Program-made: the position numbers and the translations under genes
From: Deltaproteobacteria bacterium
GTDB taxonomy: Bacteria; Desulfobacterota; Desulfobacteria; Desulfobacterales; SURF-7
NCBI GenBank assembly: GCA_019307665.1
Contig: JAFDJC010000213.1
Location: 1 to 5,654 of the forward strand
Direction: 5' to 3'
DNA: 5,654 bases
Part shown: one piece after another, positions 1 to 5,499 of the stretch
Layout of the letters: every line of letters starts with the position of its first letter
How positions within the stretch are numbered: the first letter of the stretch is position 1
The notes under the pieces: generated by a model
What the model was told of the DNA's origin: nothing
Databases searched by the model: none
Seen by the model: the letters and a program-made list of their open reading frames with translations, nothing else

Positions 1-1
1 T

Positions 2-748
2 GAGTTCCCGCGGTTTGTGTTTTCACCGGGAACGCCTGTGGAAGCATTTGAACATATGATCAGAGCCTTCCACCTGGCTGAAAAATATCAGGTGCCGGCA
101 ATCGTACTGACTGACCAGACTTTGAACGATTCTCTTTATATTGCTGAACAGGCTCTTTCCGCACCAGCTAATATTGAAAAATTTGTTGTCGATGATTCTC
201 AGATAGCCGAACCTTCAACCTACAGACGCTTCGAAATCACCGAAAGCGGTGTTTCTCCCCGCGCGCTACCCTGCAAGGGAAAGGCGTTGGTCGTTGTTTC
301 TGGAAATGAACATCAGGAAGACGGCCATATCAGTGAGGCGATAAACGATCGTGTTAATATGGTGAATAAGCGTAACTCAAAAATTCCGGCAATGCTTAAG
401 GAAATGCGTGAACCGGAAATGTATTGGGGAGAAAGTGATATGTTGCTTGTGGGTTATGGCTCAAGCAAAGGCCCTGTCTTTGAAAGTGTAGATTTGCTAA
501 GGGAAGAGGGTGTCGATATCGGATGCATGCATATAGCCGACATCTGGCCTTTCAAGGCTGATGAAATTCAGGGGGCACTTGCTGCCTGCAAACGGTTTTT
601 TATTGTGGAACAGAATTCCACTGCTCAACTGGGCAGACTTATTAAAGAACAGACAGGGCTTTCTTCAGATGGGGCTATACTGAAGTATAATGGCCGGCCT
701 TTTTTTCCAAAAGAAATTGTAGAAGGTTTTAAAGCATATGTGAGTTGA
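2..748 (+). CDS. korA: 2-oxoacid:ferredoxin oxidoreductase alpha subunit, C-terminal 248 residues (5' partial)
   Basis: This is the 3' part of the alpha subunit of a cytoplasmic 2-oxoacid:ferredoxin oxidoreductase. The enzyme decarboxylates a 2-oxoacid to acyl-CoA while reducing ferredoxin, or runs the reverse. The reading frame is open to the window edge and already mid-domain, so the gene starts upstream; a GTG at 17 is internal, not a start. Visible family features, numbered within the fragment, are SPGTP (8-12), a TDQ strand end (37-39), FEITESGVSPRA (77-88), GNEHQEDGHI (101-110), the C-terminal domain VGYGSSKGP (150-158), WPF (182-184), VEQNSTAQLG (202-211) and YNGRPF (229-234). The GVSPRA and EH-x-E-x-GHI motifs are typical of long alpha subunits with an N-terminal gamma domain fused on; that part would lie outside the window. 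The beta subunit follows after 40 nt. Substrate is inferred: 2-oxoglutarate fits the adjacent citrate synthase, but pyruvate or branched-chain 2-oxoacids cannot be excluded. Confidence 0.9.
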   Translation, partial: EFPRFVFSPGTPVEAFEHMIRAFHLAEKYQVPAIVLTDQTLNDSLYIAEQALSAPANIEKFVVDDSQIAEPSTYRRFEITESGVSPRALPCKGKALVVVSGNEHQEDGHISEAINDRVNMVNKRNSKIPAMLKEMREPEMYWGESDMLLVGYGSSKGPVFESVDLLREEGVDIGCMHIADIWPFKADEIQGALAACKRFFIVEQNSTAQLGRLIKEQTGLSSDGAILKYNGRPFFPKEIVEGFKAYVS

Positions 749-788
749 TTAAAATCTGATCCGAATCTGATTTAGGCGGAGCAATGAT

Positions 789-1643
789 ATGGTAACCATA
801 AAAGACTATGAATGCTCATTTGAAAACAAGTGGTGTCCCGGGTGCGGTAATTTTGACATCCTGGATTCAATGAAGGATGCTTTTATCGATCTGTCCATAC
901 AACCTGAAAAGCTTCTTCTTGTTTCCGGGATAGGGCAGGCAGGCAAAACACCCCACTTTTTAAAGTGTAACATGTTTCACTCCCTGCATGGTAGAGCGCT
1001 GCCTCTGGCTACAGGCGCAAAAATAGCAAACAATGATTTAACCATAGTAGTAAATTCCGGTGATGGTGACTGCTATGGAGAGGGCGGCAACCATTTTATC
1101 AGCGCGATAAGACGCAATATTGATCTGACACTTCTGGTTCACGACAATAAAGTTTACGGACTTACAAAGGGTCAGGCATCACCTACAACAGACCCGGGCA
1201 TAGTGACAAAGCATCAACCCCATGGCGTAATAATGGAACCTTTTAATCCTCTGGCTGTGGCGCTTTCCCTGGGAGCCGGGTTTGTTGCGCGTGGTTTTTC
1301 CGGAAATAAAAAACAACTCGCCGACTTGATCGCGGAAGGGATACAATATAAGGGCTTTGCCCTGATAAATATTTTACAGCCCTGTGTTTCTTTCAACCGC
1401 ATCAATACATATGGCTGGTACAATAAGAGGGTCTATGATCTCAAGGCTGAAAACCATATTGTGGATGACTTTCAAAATGCAATGAACCTGGCCTTCCAGT
1501 GGGAGGATAGAATTCCCACCGGAATTATATATAAGAAGAAAAAGGCTTCATACACAGACAGGATCAATGTGTTAAAAAACGGTCCAATGATCGAACAAGA
1601 ATATAGTCCCGAAAAAATTACATCAGTACTTGCAAGACTATAG
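789..1643 (+). CDS. korB: 2-oxoacid:ferredoxin oxidoreductase beta subunit (thiamine diphosphate-binding)
   Basis: The 284-residue beta subunit partners the preceding alpha subunit and carries the thiamine diphosphate and probably one [4Fe-4S] cluster. The TPP/Mg motif runs from GDGD (91-94) to DN (119-120), followed by the family signature KGQASPTT (127-134). HGRALP (67-72) is also typical. N-terminal CPGCGN (16-21) and Cys199 in LQPCVSFN supply three of the usual four cluster cysteines. The position normally read as GIGC is GIGQ (Gln50) here, and Cys60 is the nearest candidate replacement. The start at 789 is chosen because AGGCGGAG (774-781) sits 7 nt upstream; an overlapping ATG at 784 hits a stop after two codons. 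Length is normal for the family. It should be co-transcribed with the alpha subunit and probably with gltA. Substrate assignment to 2-oxoglutarate is inferred from context. Confidence 0.92.
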   Translation: MVTIKDYECSFENKWCPGCGNFDILDSMKDAFIDLSIQPEKLLLVSGIGQAGKTPHFLKCNMFHSLHGRALPLATGAKIANNDLTIVVNSGDGDCYGEGGNHFISAIRRNIDLTLLVHDNKVYGLTKGQASPTTDPGIVTKHQPHGVIMEPFNPLAVALSLGAGFVARGFSGNKKQLADLIAEGIQYKGFALINILQPCVSFNRINTYGWYNKRVYDLKAENHIVDDFQNAMNLAFQWEDRIPTGIIYKKKKASYTDRINVLKNGPMIEQEYSPEKITSVLARL

Positions 1644-1707
1644 CTGAAAGGCTAAAAACATATATTCATTATGCTATTGATCAGACAGCTTGGTACAAAT
1701 AGACAAA

Positions 1708-1712
1708 AGGAG
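1708..1712 (+). promoter_or_regulatory. Shine-Dalgarno site fixing the citrate synthase start
   Basis: AGGAG, within AAAAGGAGT, lies 7 nt before the ATG at 1720. It would be translated if the longer in-frame TTG start at 1690 were used. This supports the ATG and a 392-residue citrate synthase. Confidence 0.8.
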
Positions 1713-1719
1713 TAATCTT

Positions 1720-2898
1720 ATGGATGAGTGCAGACCAATTCTGAATACAGGCTTGAGAGGGTTTACCGTTGCGACTACTAAAATCAGCGACGTAGATGGC
1801 AAAGCCGGTAAACTGCTATACAGGGGATATCTTGCAAAAGACCTTGCTCATGGAACCAGTTTTGAAGAAGTTATATTTCTTCTTCTCTATGAGAGGCTGC
1901 CTGATAAAAAAGAATTGGCAGACATTAAAGCTCTTATAGCAAATGAAATGCGGGTGCCGCAAGTCGTGTTGCAAGCTCTGGAATTGAGCCCCAAAAATGC
2001 CCTGCCAATGGATATTTTACAAGCAGGTGTTGCAATGCTTGCCCAACATGACCCTGATGTAACTGAATATTCGCGAGAGGCTGCTTTGCGCATGGGGCTT
2101 CGCCTGATCGCAAAAATGCCTACCATTGTGACGGCCTGGAATAGAATTCGGGAAGGGAAATCTCCTGTAGCGCCTGATCCTGAACTGGGTCACGCGGCAA
2201 ACTTTTTATATATGTTAACCAATGAAAAGCCAGACGATGACATCACTGCGTTTTTTAATGCAGGCCTTGTGCTTCATGCAGAACATTCTTTTAATGCATC
2301 AACTTTTTCAGCCAGGCAAGTGGCATCTACAAGAGCCCATATGTATTCGGCGATAACTGCGGGTATAGGGTCTCTCTCCGGCGAACTGCACGGTGGTGCA
2401 AATACACGTGTGATGCAGATGTTGATGGAAATCGACTCAACTGATAAAGTTGATGGCTATGTTAACAATATTCTTAAAACCGGTGGAAAAATAATGGGGC
2501 TTGGCCATGCCGTATATCAGACTGACGACCCAAGGGCTTATATCCTTGCACCCATGTCCAAACAGATGGGTGAAAGAACCGGAAACCCTAAATGGTATGA
2601 GCTGTCGGAACTGCTTGAACAAAAGGGAAAAGAAGCCTTTAAACGAGAAAAGGGAAAAGAAATCTATGTGAATGTCGATTTTTACAGTGCCTCACTTTAT
2701 TACTATATGGGTATCCCAATAGATCTTTTTACACCTGTTTTTGCTGTGTCCAGGATTGCAGGCTGGACAGCACATGTAATTGAAGAGCAATTTGGTGGTG
2801 CTGCCCCAAAGCCCGTACTTTACAGGCCCGATGCGGAATATGTGGGTGACTATTGTGGACCTGATGAATGTTCTTTTGTGCCGCTCGATGATCGATAA
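1720..2898 (+). CDS. gltA: Citrate synthase (short, archaeal/Gram-positive-like form)
   Basis: Citrate synthase condenses oxaloacetate with acetyl-CoA to citrate in the cytoplasm. The 392-residue protein lacks the N-terminal extension of the E. coli type, matching the short form. The catalytic triad is visible: His224 in GELHGGAN, His263 in GLGHAVYQ, and Asp320 in NVDFYS. Other conserved parts are YRGY (34-37), the EHSFNASTF segment (188-196), DPRA (270-273, whose Arg is expected to contact oxaloacetate), and SRIAGWTAH (344-352). The residue after His263 is Ala rather than the common Arg of GHRVY, a tolerable variation. The ATG is preferred over an upstream in-frame TTG at 1690 because of the Shine-Dalgarno between them. 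It follows korB by 76 nt with no clear terminator, which suggests an operon feeding a ferredoxin-linked TCA cycle. 2-Methylcitrate synthase is the main alternative, since the families are close; no prp genes are visible. Confidence 0.92.
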   Translation: MDECRPILNTGLRGFTVATTKISDVDGKAGKLLYRGYLAKDLAHGTSFEEVIFLLLYERLPDKKELADIKALIANEMRVPQVVLQALELSPKNALPMDILQAGVAMLAQHDPDVTEYSREAALRMGLRLIAKMPTIVTAWNRIREGKSPVAPDPELGHAANFLYMLTNEKPDDDITAFFNAGLVLHAEHSFNASTFSARQVASTRAHMYSAITAGIGSLSGELHGGANTRVMQMLMEIDSTDKVDGYVNNILKTGGKIMGLGHAVYQTDDPRAYILAPMSKQMGERTGNPKWYELSELLEQKGKEAFKREKGKEIYVNVDFYSASLYYYMGIPIDLFTPVFAVSRIAGWTAHVIEEQFGGAAPKPVLYRPDAEYVGDYCGPDECSFVPLDDR

Positions 2899-2914
2899 GA
2901 CACTTTCTTCTTAC

Positions 2915-2943
2915 TTTGTATGCGGGAAACACCGCAATACAAA
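2915..2943. terminator. Bulged hairpin between convergent gltA and CBS genes, possible bidirectional terminator
   Basis: TTTGTATGCGG (2915-2925) pairs with CCGCAATACAAA (2932-2943) across a 6-nt loop, giving 11 base pairs with one bulged A. It lies in the 50-nt gap between two convergent stop codons, where a shared terminator is expected. Neither strand has a proper T run after the stem, so it is not a textbook intrinsic terminator and may act only as a 3'-end stabiliser. Confidence 0.5.
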
Positions 2944-2948
2944 ATTGG

Positions 2949-3497
2949 CTATTCTGACAGTATGCTTGCCGTAGCAAGGAAAAGATCAGAATCACGAAGC
3001 ACACCAACAACCTTATGGTTTTCAAAAACAGGAATCACCGTAATCTTGTTTTTATGCATTAATTTGAGCGCATCTAGAAGGCTTGCAGCGGAATCAATTT
3101 TACCTTTGATTTTTAACATGATATCAGCTACTTTTGTTTCCGTATTTTTCAATACTCTTTTCTTAAACCCTGCCCTGGCTTCATCCAGATCAGAAGCATT
3201 AGCCTCGGCAAAGGCAACGGAAACACTTAGTGCCGCCAGTTTGTCACTCAATTTACCGGCTATTTCAGGAATCAGAACTTTTAAAATAGATTGAAAATCA
3301 AGAATCCCGACAAGTTTTCCGTTTGAATCCAAGACCAGGCTGGTACGGTGACCGGCTTCGGTGCAAGTTCCGGCCTCTATCTCACAGTAAATTTTTCTCA
3401 TATCAAGCACTGCGTTTTTCAGAGTTTTTTCCGGAGATGTGACAGCATAATCATTAATGGGTATCATTAAATCTTTTACTTTTTTTTCAAAAAACAT
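2949..3497 (-). CDS. Stand-alone two-CBS-domain protein
   Basis: This is a 182-residue cytoplasmic protein made of a CBS pair (Bateman module) with no attached enzyme or transporter domain. CBS1 spans about residues 7-77 (VKDLMIP at the start, then SLVLDSNGKLVGILDFQSIL). CBS2 spans about 121-178 (VADIML, then ITVIPVFENHKVVGVLRDSDLF). The G-[IV]-L-x-D/S strand-helix ends are characteristic. The roughly 40-residue Ala/Asp/Glu-rich linker between them looks helical. CBS pairs commonly bind AMP, ADP, ATP or S-adenosylmethionine and report energy state; the ligand here is unknown. The ATG at 3497 is chosen because AAAGGAGG lies just upstream; a longer TTG-start form from 3539 would place that site inside the gene. 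The gene is convergent with gltA and divergent from the DUF2400 gene, so it is probably monocistronic. Its partner protein cannot be inferred from the sequence. Confidence 0.88.
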   Translation of the reverse strand: MFFEKKVKDLMIPINDYAVTSPEKTLKNAVLDMRKIYCEIEAGTCTEAGHRTSLVLDSNGKLVGILDFQSILKVLIPEIAGKLSDKLAALSVSVAFAEANASDLDEARAGFKKRVLKNTETKVADIMLKIKGKIDSAASLLDALKLMHKNKITVIPVFENHKVVGVLRDSDLFLATASILSE

Positions 3498-3501
3498 TTT
3501 T

Positions 3502-3507
3502 CCTCCT
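3502..3507 (-). promoter_or_regulatory. Shine-Dalgarno site of the CBS-domain gene
   Basis: On the minus strand AGGAGG is followed by AAAA and then the ATG ending at 3497. The perfect core decides the start against the in-frame TTG 42 nt further upstream. Confidence 0.8.
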
Positions 3508-3525
3508 TTACATTGGTAAAAGAAA

Positions 3526-3555
3526 TTTTTAGGATACAAACTCGCTTTCTGTCAA
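3526..3555 (-). promoter_or_regulatory. Sigma70-type promoter of the CBS-domain gene
   Basis: On the minus strand a perfect -35 box TTGACA (3555-3550) is followed after 18 nt by TAAAAA (3531-3526), a 4/6 match to the -10 consensus. Transcription would begin near 3519, giving a leader of about 22 nt that contains the Shine-Dalgarno and excludes most of the longer TTG-start reading. This agrees with the chosen ATG. Confidence 0.65.
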
Positions 3556-3579
3556 GACAAATTTTCTGGAACCATATGC

Positions 3580-3607
3580 TTGAATTGGGGCGCATGCATC
3601 TTATAGG
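3580..3607 (+). promoter_or_regulatory. Candidate sigma70 promoter of the DUF2400 gene
   Basis: TTGAAT (3580-3585) and TATAGG (3602-3607) are separated by 16 nt on the plus strand. The predicted transcript start, about 3613-3615, is almost at the ATG at 3617, which would leave little or no leader. The upstream Shine-Dalgarno is also poor (only AGG at 3605-3607). The 14-nt block beginning at the -35 box recurs before sfsA. Confidence 0.4.
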
Positions 3608-3616
3608 CTAAAGTTT

Positions 3617-4405
3617 ATGCAATATCAAAAAGAAAATAAAACAGACCTGAAAATAATATACGATAAATATAACAAGCGTAAATATGTACACCCGGACCCA
3701 CTGGAATTTCTTTATTCTTACAAAGACATCAGGGACCGTGAGATTGCAGGCATGATTGCGTCTTCAATAGCCTATGGCAGGGTTGCCCAGATTCTAAAAA
3801 GTGTCTCATGGGTACTGGATGCAATAGAGAATTCCCCTTATTCTTTTCTTCAGAATGAAACATATAAAACCCTTTCTGATAAATTTTTAGGCTTCAAACA
3901 TCGGTTTGCCACAGGAGAGCACCTTGCAGCTCTGCTTTTTGGTGCAAAAAAGGTGATCAGACGATTTGGTTCCCTTAATGAATGCTTTATATCAGGAATG
4001 ACTGAAGATGATGAAAACATAATCCCTGCCATGACATTTCTTGTAAATCAGCTCACATCAAAAAATTACAGCTTTGGACATCTTTTGGCTAACCCTGATA
4101 AAGGAAGTGCATGCAAAAGAATGAATCTTTTTCTCAGATGGATGGTAAGAAAAGATAGTGTGGATCCTGGCGGGTGGAAGGGAATAGATAAATCGCAACT
4201 GATTATACCTCTTGATACTCACATGCATAAAATCGGTCTTTCTTTTGGGTTTACTTCACGAAAACAGGCAAACATGAAAACAGCCATTGAAATAACAGAA
4301 GGGTTTAAAATATTTTCCCCAAAAGACCCTGTAAAATATGATTTTGCACTGACAAGATTTGGAATCAGAGATGATATGGATATTGAAACTTTATTTTCAA
4401 GGTAA
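3617..4405 (+). CDS. TIGR02757 / DUF2400 family protein, possibly HhH-GPD glycosylase-related
   Basis: I recognise this 262-residue protein as a member of the TIGR02757 (DUF2400) family, which has no firmly established function. Family blocks are visible in order: YDKYNKRKYVHPDPLEFLY (15-33), DREIAGMIASSIAYGRV (40-56), GSACKRMNLFLRWMVR (163-178), DPGGW (183-187), LIIPLDTHMHKIG (195-207), TSRKQAN (213-219) and DPVKYDFALTRFGI (237-250). No signal peptide or membrane segment is seen, so it is probably cytoplasmic. The PLDTH motif (Asp200) following a helix-turn-rich GSACKRMNLFL block resembles the HhH and catalytic-Asp region of endonuclease III-type glycosylases (VDTHIFR), so a DNA-repair-like role is an inference. 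The C-terminal cluster cysteines of endonuclease III are absent. The start is the ATG just before the conserved N-terminal block; its ribosome site is weak. sfsA follows by 99 nt on the same strand. Confidence 0.88.
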   Translation: MQYQKENKTDLKIIYDKYNKRKYVHPDPLEFLYSYKDIRDREIAGMIASSIAYGRVAQILKSVSWVLDAIENSPYSFLQNETYKTLSDKFLGFKHRFATGEHLAALLFGAKKVIRRFGSLNECFISGMTEDDENIIPAMTFLVNQLTSKNYSFGHLLANPDKGSACKRMNLFLRWMVRKDSVDPGGWKGIDKSQLIIPLDTHMHKIGLSFGFTSRKQANMKTAIEITEGFKIFSPKDPVKYDFALTRFGIRDDMDIETLFSR

Positions 4406-4455
4406 CAAAAAAACTTTTTACTTTTCTTCCCACCAGCCTTTTGTGAGATGTATGG

Positions 4456-4484
4456 TTGAGTTGAGGCGCTCGCCAAATTAGTAT
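4456..4484 (+). promoter_or_regulatory. Candidate sigma70 promoter of sfsA
   Basis: TTGAGT (4456-4461) and TAGTAT (4479-4484) are separated by 17 nt. Transcription would begin near 4491, about 14 nt before the sfsA ATG. The block 4456-4469 matches 12 of 14 bases with 3580-3593 upstream of the DUF2400 gene. No strong terminator separates DUF2400 from sfsA, so read-through is also possible. Confidence 0.4.
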
Positions 4485-4504
4485 TCCTGTGTTATATTGG
4501 AAGA

Positions 4505-5239
4505 ATGAATGCAGGGAATGATACAAATAGAACATTTTCAGGCCTTCCCTGGCCTGAACTTATTCCGGGTAAGCTGACTAAGCGATACAAAAGGTTCCTT
4601 GCAGATGTGGAGCTTGAAGACGGTCGAACCGTAACAGCTCATTGCCCAAATTCAGGTTCGATGAAAACGTGCTCGGAACCCGGACAGACAGTTTACATCT
4701 CATATCATAATAACCCGAAACGAAAGCTTAAATACACATGGGAACTGATCGAAATGCCTGACTCCCTTGTCGGTGTAAACACAATGGTTCCTAATCGTCT
4801 TGTGTATAAATCGATTCAGGCCGGCAAGGTAGAAGAACTCACCGGATATGACAATATTGTTCCGGAGGTTAAGACCAGCAAAGGCACCAGGCTAGATCTT
4901 CTTCTTTCAAATAGAGAAAACAACCGGTGTTATGTGGAGATAAAAAACTGTACTCTTGTAAAAGATAAAATTGCATTTTTTCCGGATGCGGTAACGACAA
5001 GAGGGCTCAAACATCTCGTCGAACTTCAAAATCTCTATGCGACCAACTGCAGGTCTGTGATTTTTTATCTTGTACAGAGAATGGATGCCTGCCTTTTTAA
5101 ACCCGCAGCCCATATAGATGATGCTTATGCACGGGAACTTATGAAAGCTGAAAAAAATGGTGTTGAAATTCTCGTTTATGATGTTGTCATCGATCTTGAA
5201 AAAATCCTTTTAGGAAAGAAACTCCCTTACAGGTTATAA
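4505..5239 (+). CDS. sfsA: SfsA (sugar fermentation stimulation protein A), PD-(D/E)XK nuclease-like fold
   Basis: This is a full-length SfsA of 244 residues, close to the roughly 234 of E. coli. E. coli SfsA was named for increasing maltose utilisation when overexpressed and is reported to bind DNA; its molecular role is unclear. Family motifs are YKRFLADV (28-35) and HCPNSGSM (46-53) in the N-terminal OB-like part, then KRKLKYTWE (72-80), VNTMVPNRL (91-99), PEVK (120-123), RLDLLL (129-134), VEIKNCTL (144-151), FPDAVTTRGLKHL (159-171), VIFYLVQR (185-192) and GVEILVYD (219-226). Glu121, Asp131 and Glu145-x-Lys147 fit the PD-(D/E)XK nuclease-like active site, so the catalytic set looks intact. 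The ATG is the only reasonable start before YKRFLAD. The only Shine-Dalgarno-like bases, GGAAG at 4499-4503, end one base from the ATG, which predicts weak or atypical initiation. The DUF2400 gene is upstream on the same strand. Confidence 0.95.
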   Translation: MNAGNDTNRTFSGLPWPELIPGKLTKRYKRFLADVELEDGRTVTAHCPNSGSMKTCSEPGQTVYISYHNNPKRKLKYTWELIEMPDSLVGVNTMVPNRLVYKSIQAGKVEELTGYDNIVPEVKTSKGTRLDLLLSNRENNRCYVEIKNCTLVKDKIAFFPDAVTTRGLKHLVELQNLYATNCRSVIFYLVQRMDACLFKPAAHIDDAYARELMKAEKNGVEILVYDVVIDLEKILLGKKLPYRL

Positions 5240-5251
5240 TCAAGCCTGTAA
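5227..5251 (+). terminator. Hairpin overlapping the sfsA stop codon
   Basis: TTACAGG (5227-5233) pairs perfectly with CCTGTAA (5245-5251) across an 11-nt loop, and TT/AA inside the loop could extend the stem past a bulged G. The stem begins in the last codons of sfsA and the loop holds its stop. An A run rather than a T run follows, so it is a weak terminator candidate and may instead protect the mRNA end. Confidence 0.35.
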
Positions 5252-5347
5252 TTCATAAAAAAAATATCAATACCTTTTTCACCACAACATCGATTTTTTA
5301 ACCTGCAATTTTAACACGATTTTTCATTTCCTAATCCGCTACTGTGC

Positions 5348-5403
5348 TATTGGAATCCTGATACATTTGTGTATCAGATAATTTTTTATGGCACTATCCA
5401 ATA
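5348..5403 (+). terminator. Nested inverted repeats with a T run, candidate sfsA terminator or RNA structure
   Basis: The inner stem CTGATACA (5358-5365) pairs perfectly with TGTATCAG (5370-5377) around a TTTG tetraloop. Four bases later comes a run of six T (5382-5387), as in an intrinsic terminator. An outer stem TATTGGA (5348-5354) pairs perfectly with TCCAATA (5397-5403), enclosing both. The inner stem has only three G/C pairs, so termination would be modest. It lies 118 nt after the sfsA stop. A DNA operator palindrome is the alternative reading. Confidence 0.5.
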
Positions 5404-5442
5404 TTTACAATAAAAACACACTGATATATATTGCATGTTATT

Positions 5443-5465
5443 TTTTCATCAATTGGCAATGAAAA
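5443..5465. repeat. Inverted repeat, possible operator
   Basis: TTTTCAT (5443-5449) is mirrored by ATGAAAA (5459-5465) across a 9-nt spacer that itself contains the palindrome CAATTG. It overlaps the first direct repeat and lies about 130 bp upstream of the sigma54-like site, a typical distance for an activator site. Function is inferred only. Confidence 0.35.
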
Positions 5466-5481
5466 TTAAAACCCCCCATTG

Positions 5482-5499
5482 AGTTACCTGATGATAACT
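5482..5499. repeat. Short inverted repeat AGTTA/TAACT
   Basis: AGTTA (5482-5486) and TAACT (5495-5499) flank an 8-nt spacer. The 18-bp dyad has a size suited to a dimeric regulator, but five-base arms are short enough to arise by chance in AT-rich DNA. Confidence 0.25.

Noticed and set aside
17..19. GTG as a start codon for the first gene
   Set aside because: The frame is open upstream to base 2, encodes family-typical residues there (EFPR), and the gene is clearly mid-domain.
753..771. Direct repeat AATCTGAT twice, 3 nt apart, between korA and korB
   Set aside because: Eight-base units inside an operon gap with no inverted partner; most likely a small local duplication.
1640..1657. Hairpin after korB (TAGC/GCTA)
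   Set aside because: Only four base pairs and no T run, so it is not evidence for a terminator.
1690..1719. Ten-residue N-terminal extension of citrate synthase from TTG
   Set aside because: A strong Shine-Dalgarno lies inside it at the right distance from the ATG at 1720.
2780..3294. Plus-strand open frames across the end of gltA and the CBS gene
   Set aside because: They are shadows of two recognisable genes and show no family features of their own.
3498..3539. Fourteen-residue extension of the CBS protein from TTG
   Set aside because: The AAAGGAGG site would fall inside the coding sequence, and the predicted transcript start near 3519 excludes most of it.
4406..4424. A-run/T-run hairpin after the DUF2400 gene
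   Set aside because: The stem would be A-T only with a 3-nt loop; too weak to call a terminator.
4465..4474. GGCG/CGCC hairpin upstream of sfsA
   Set aside because: A two-base loop is sterically implausible, and a three-pair form is too short.
5388..5462. 24-residue open frame MALSNIYN... in the tail
   Set aside because: No Shine-Dalgarno, it overlaps the hairpin and repeats, and the length is within chance expectation.
5471..5477. Run of six C (5472-5477) in AT-rich DNA
   Set aside because: A single homopolymer run with no matching G run or repeat unit; no function can be supported.
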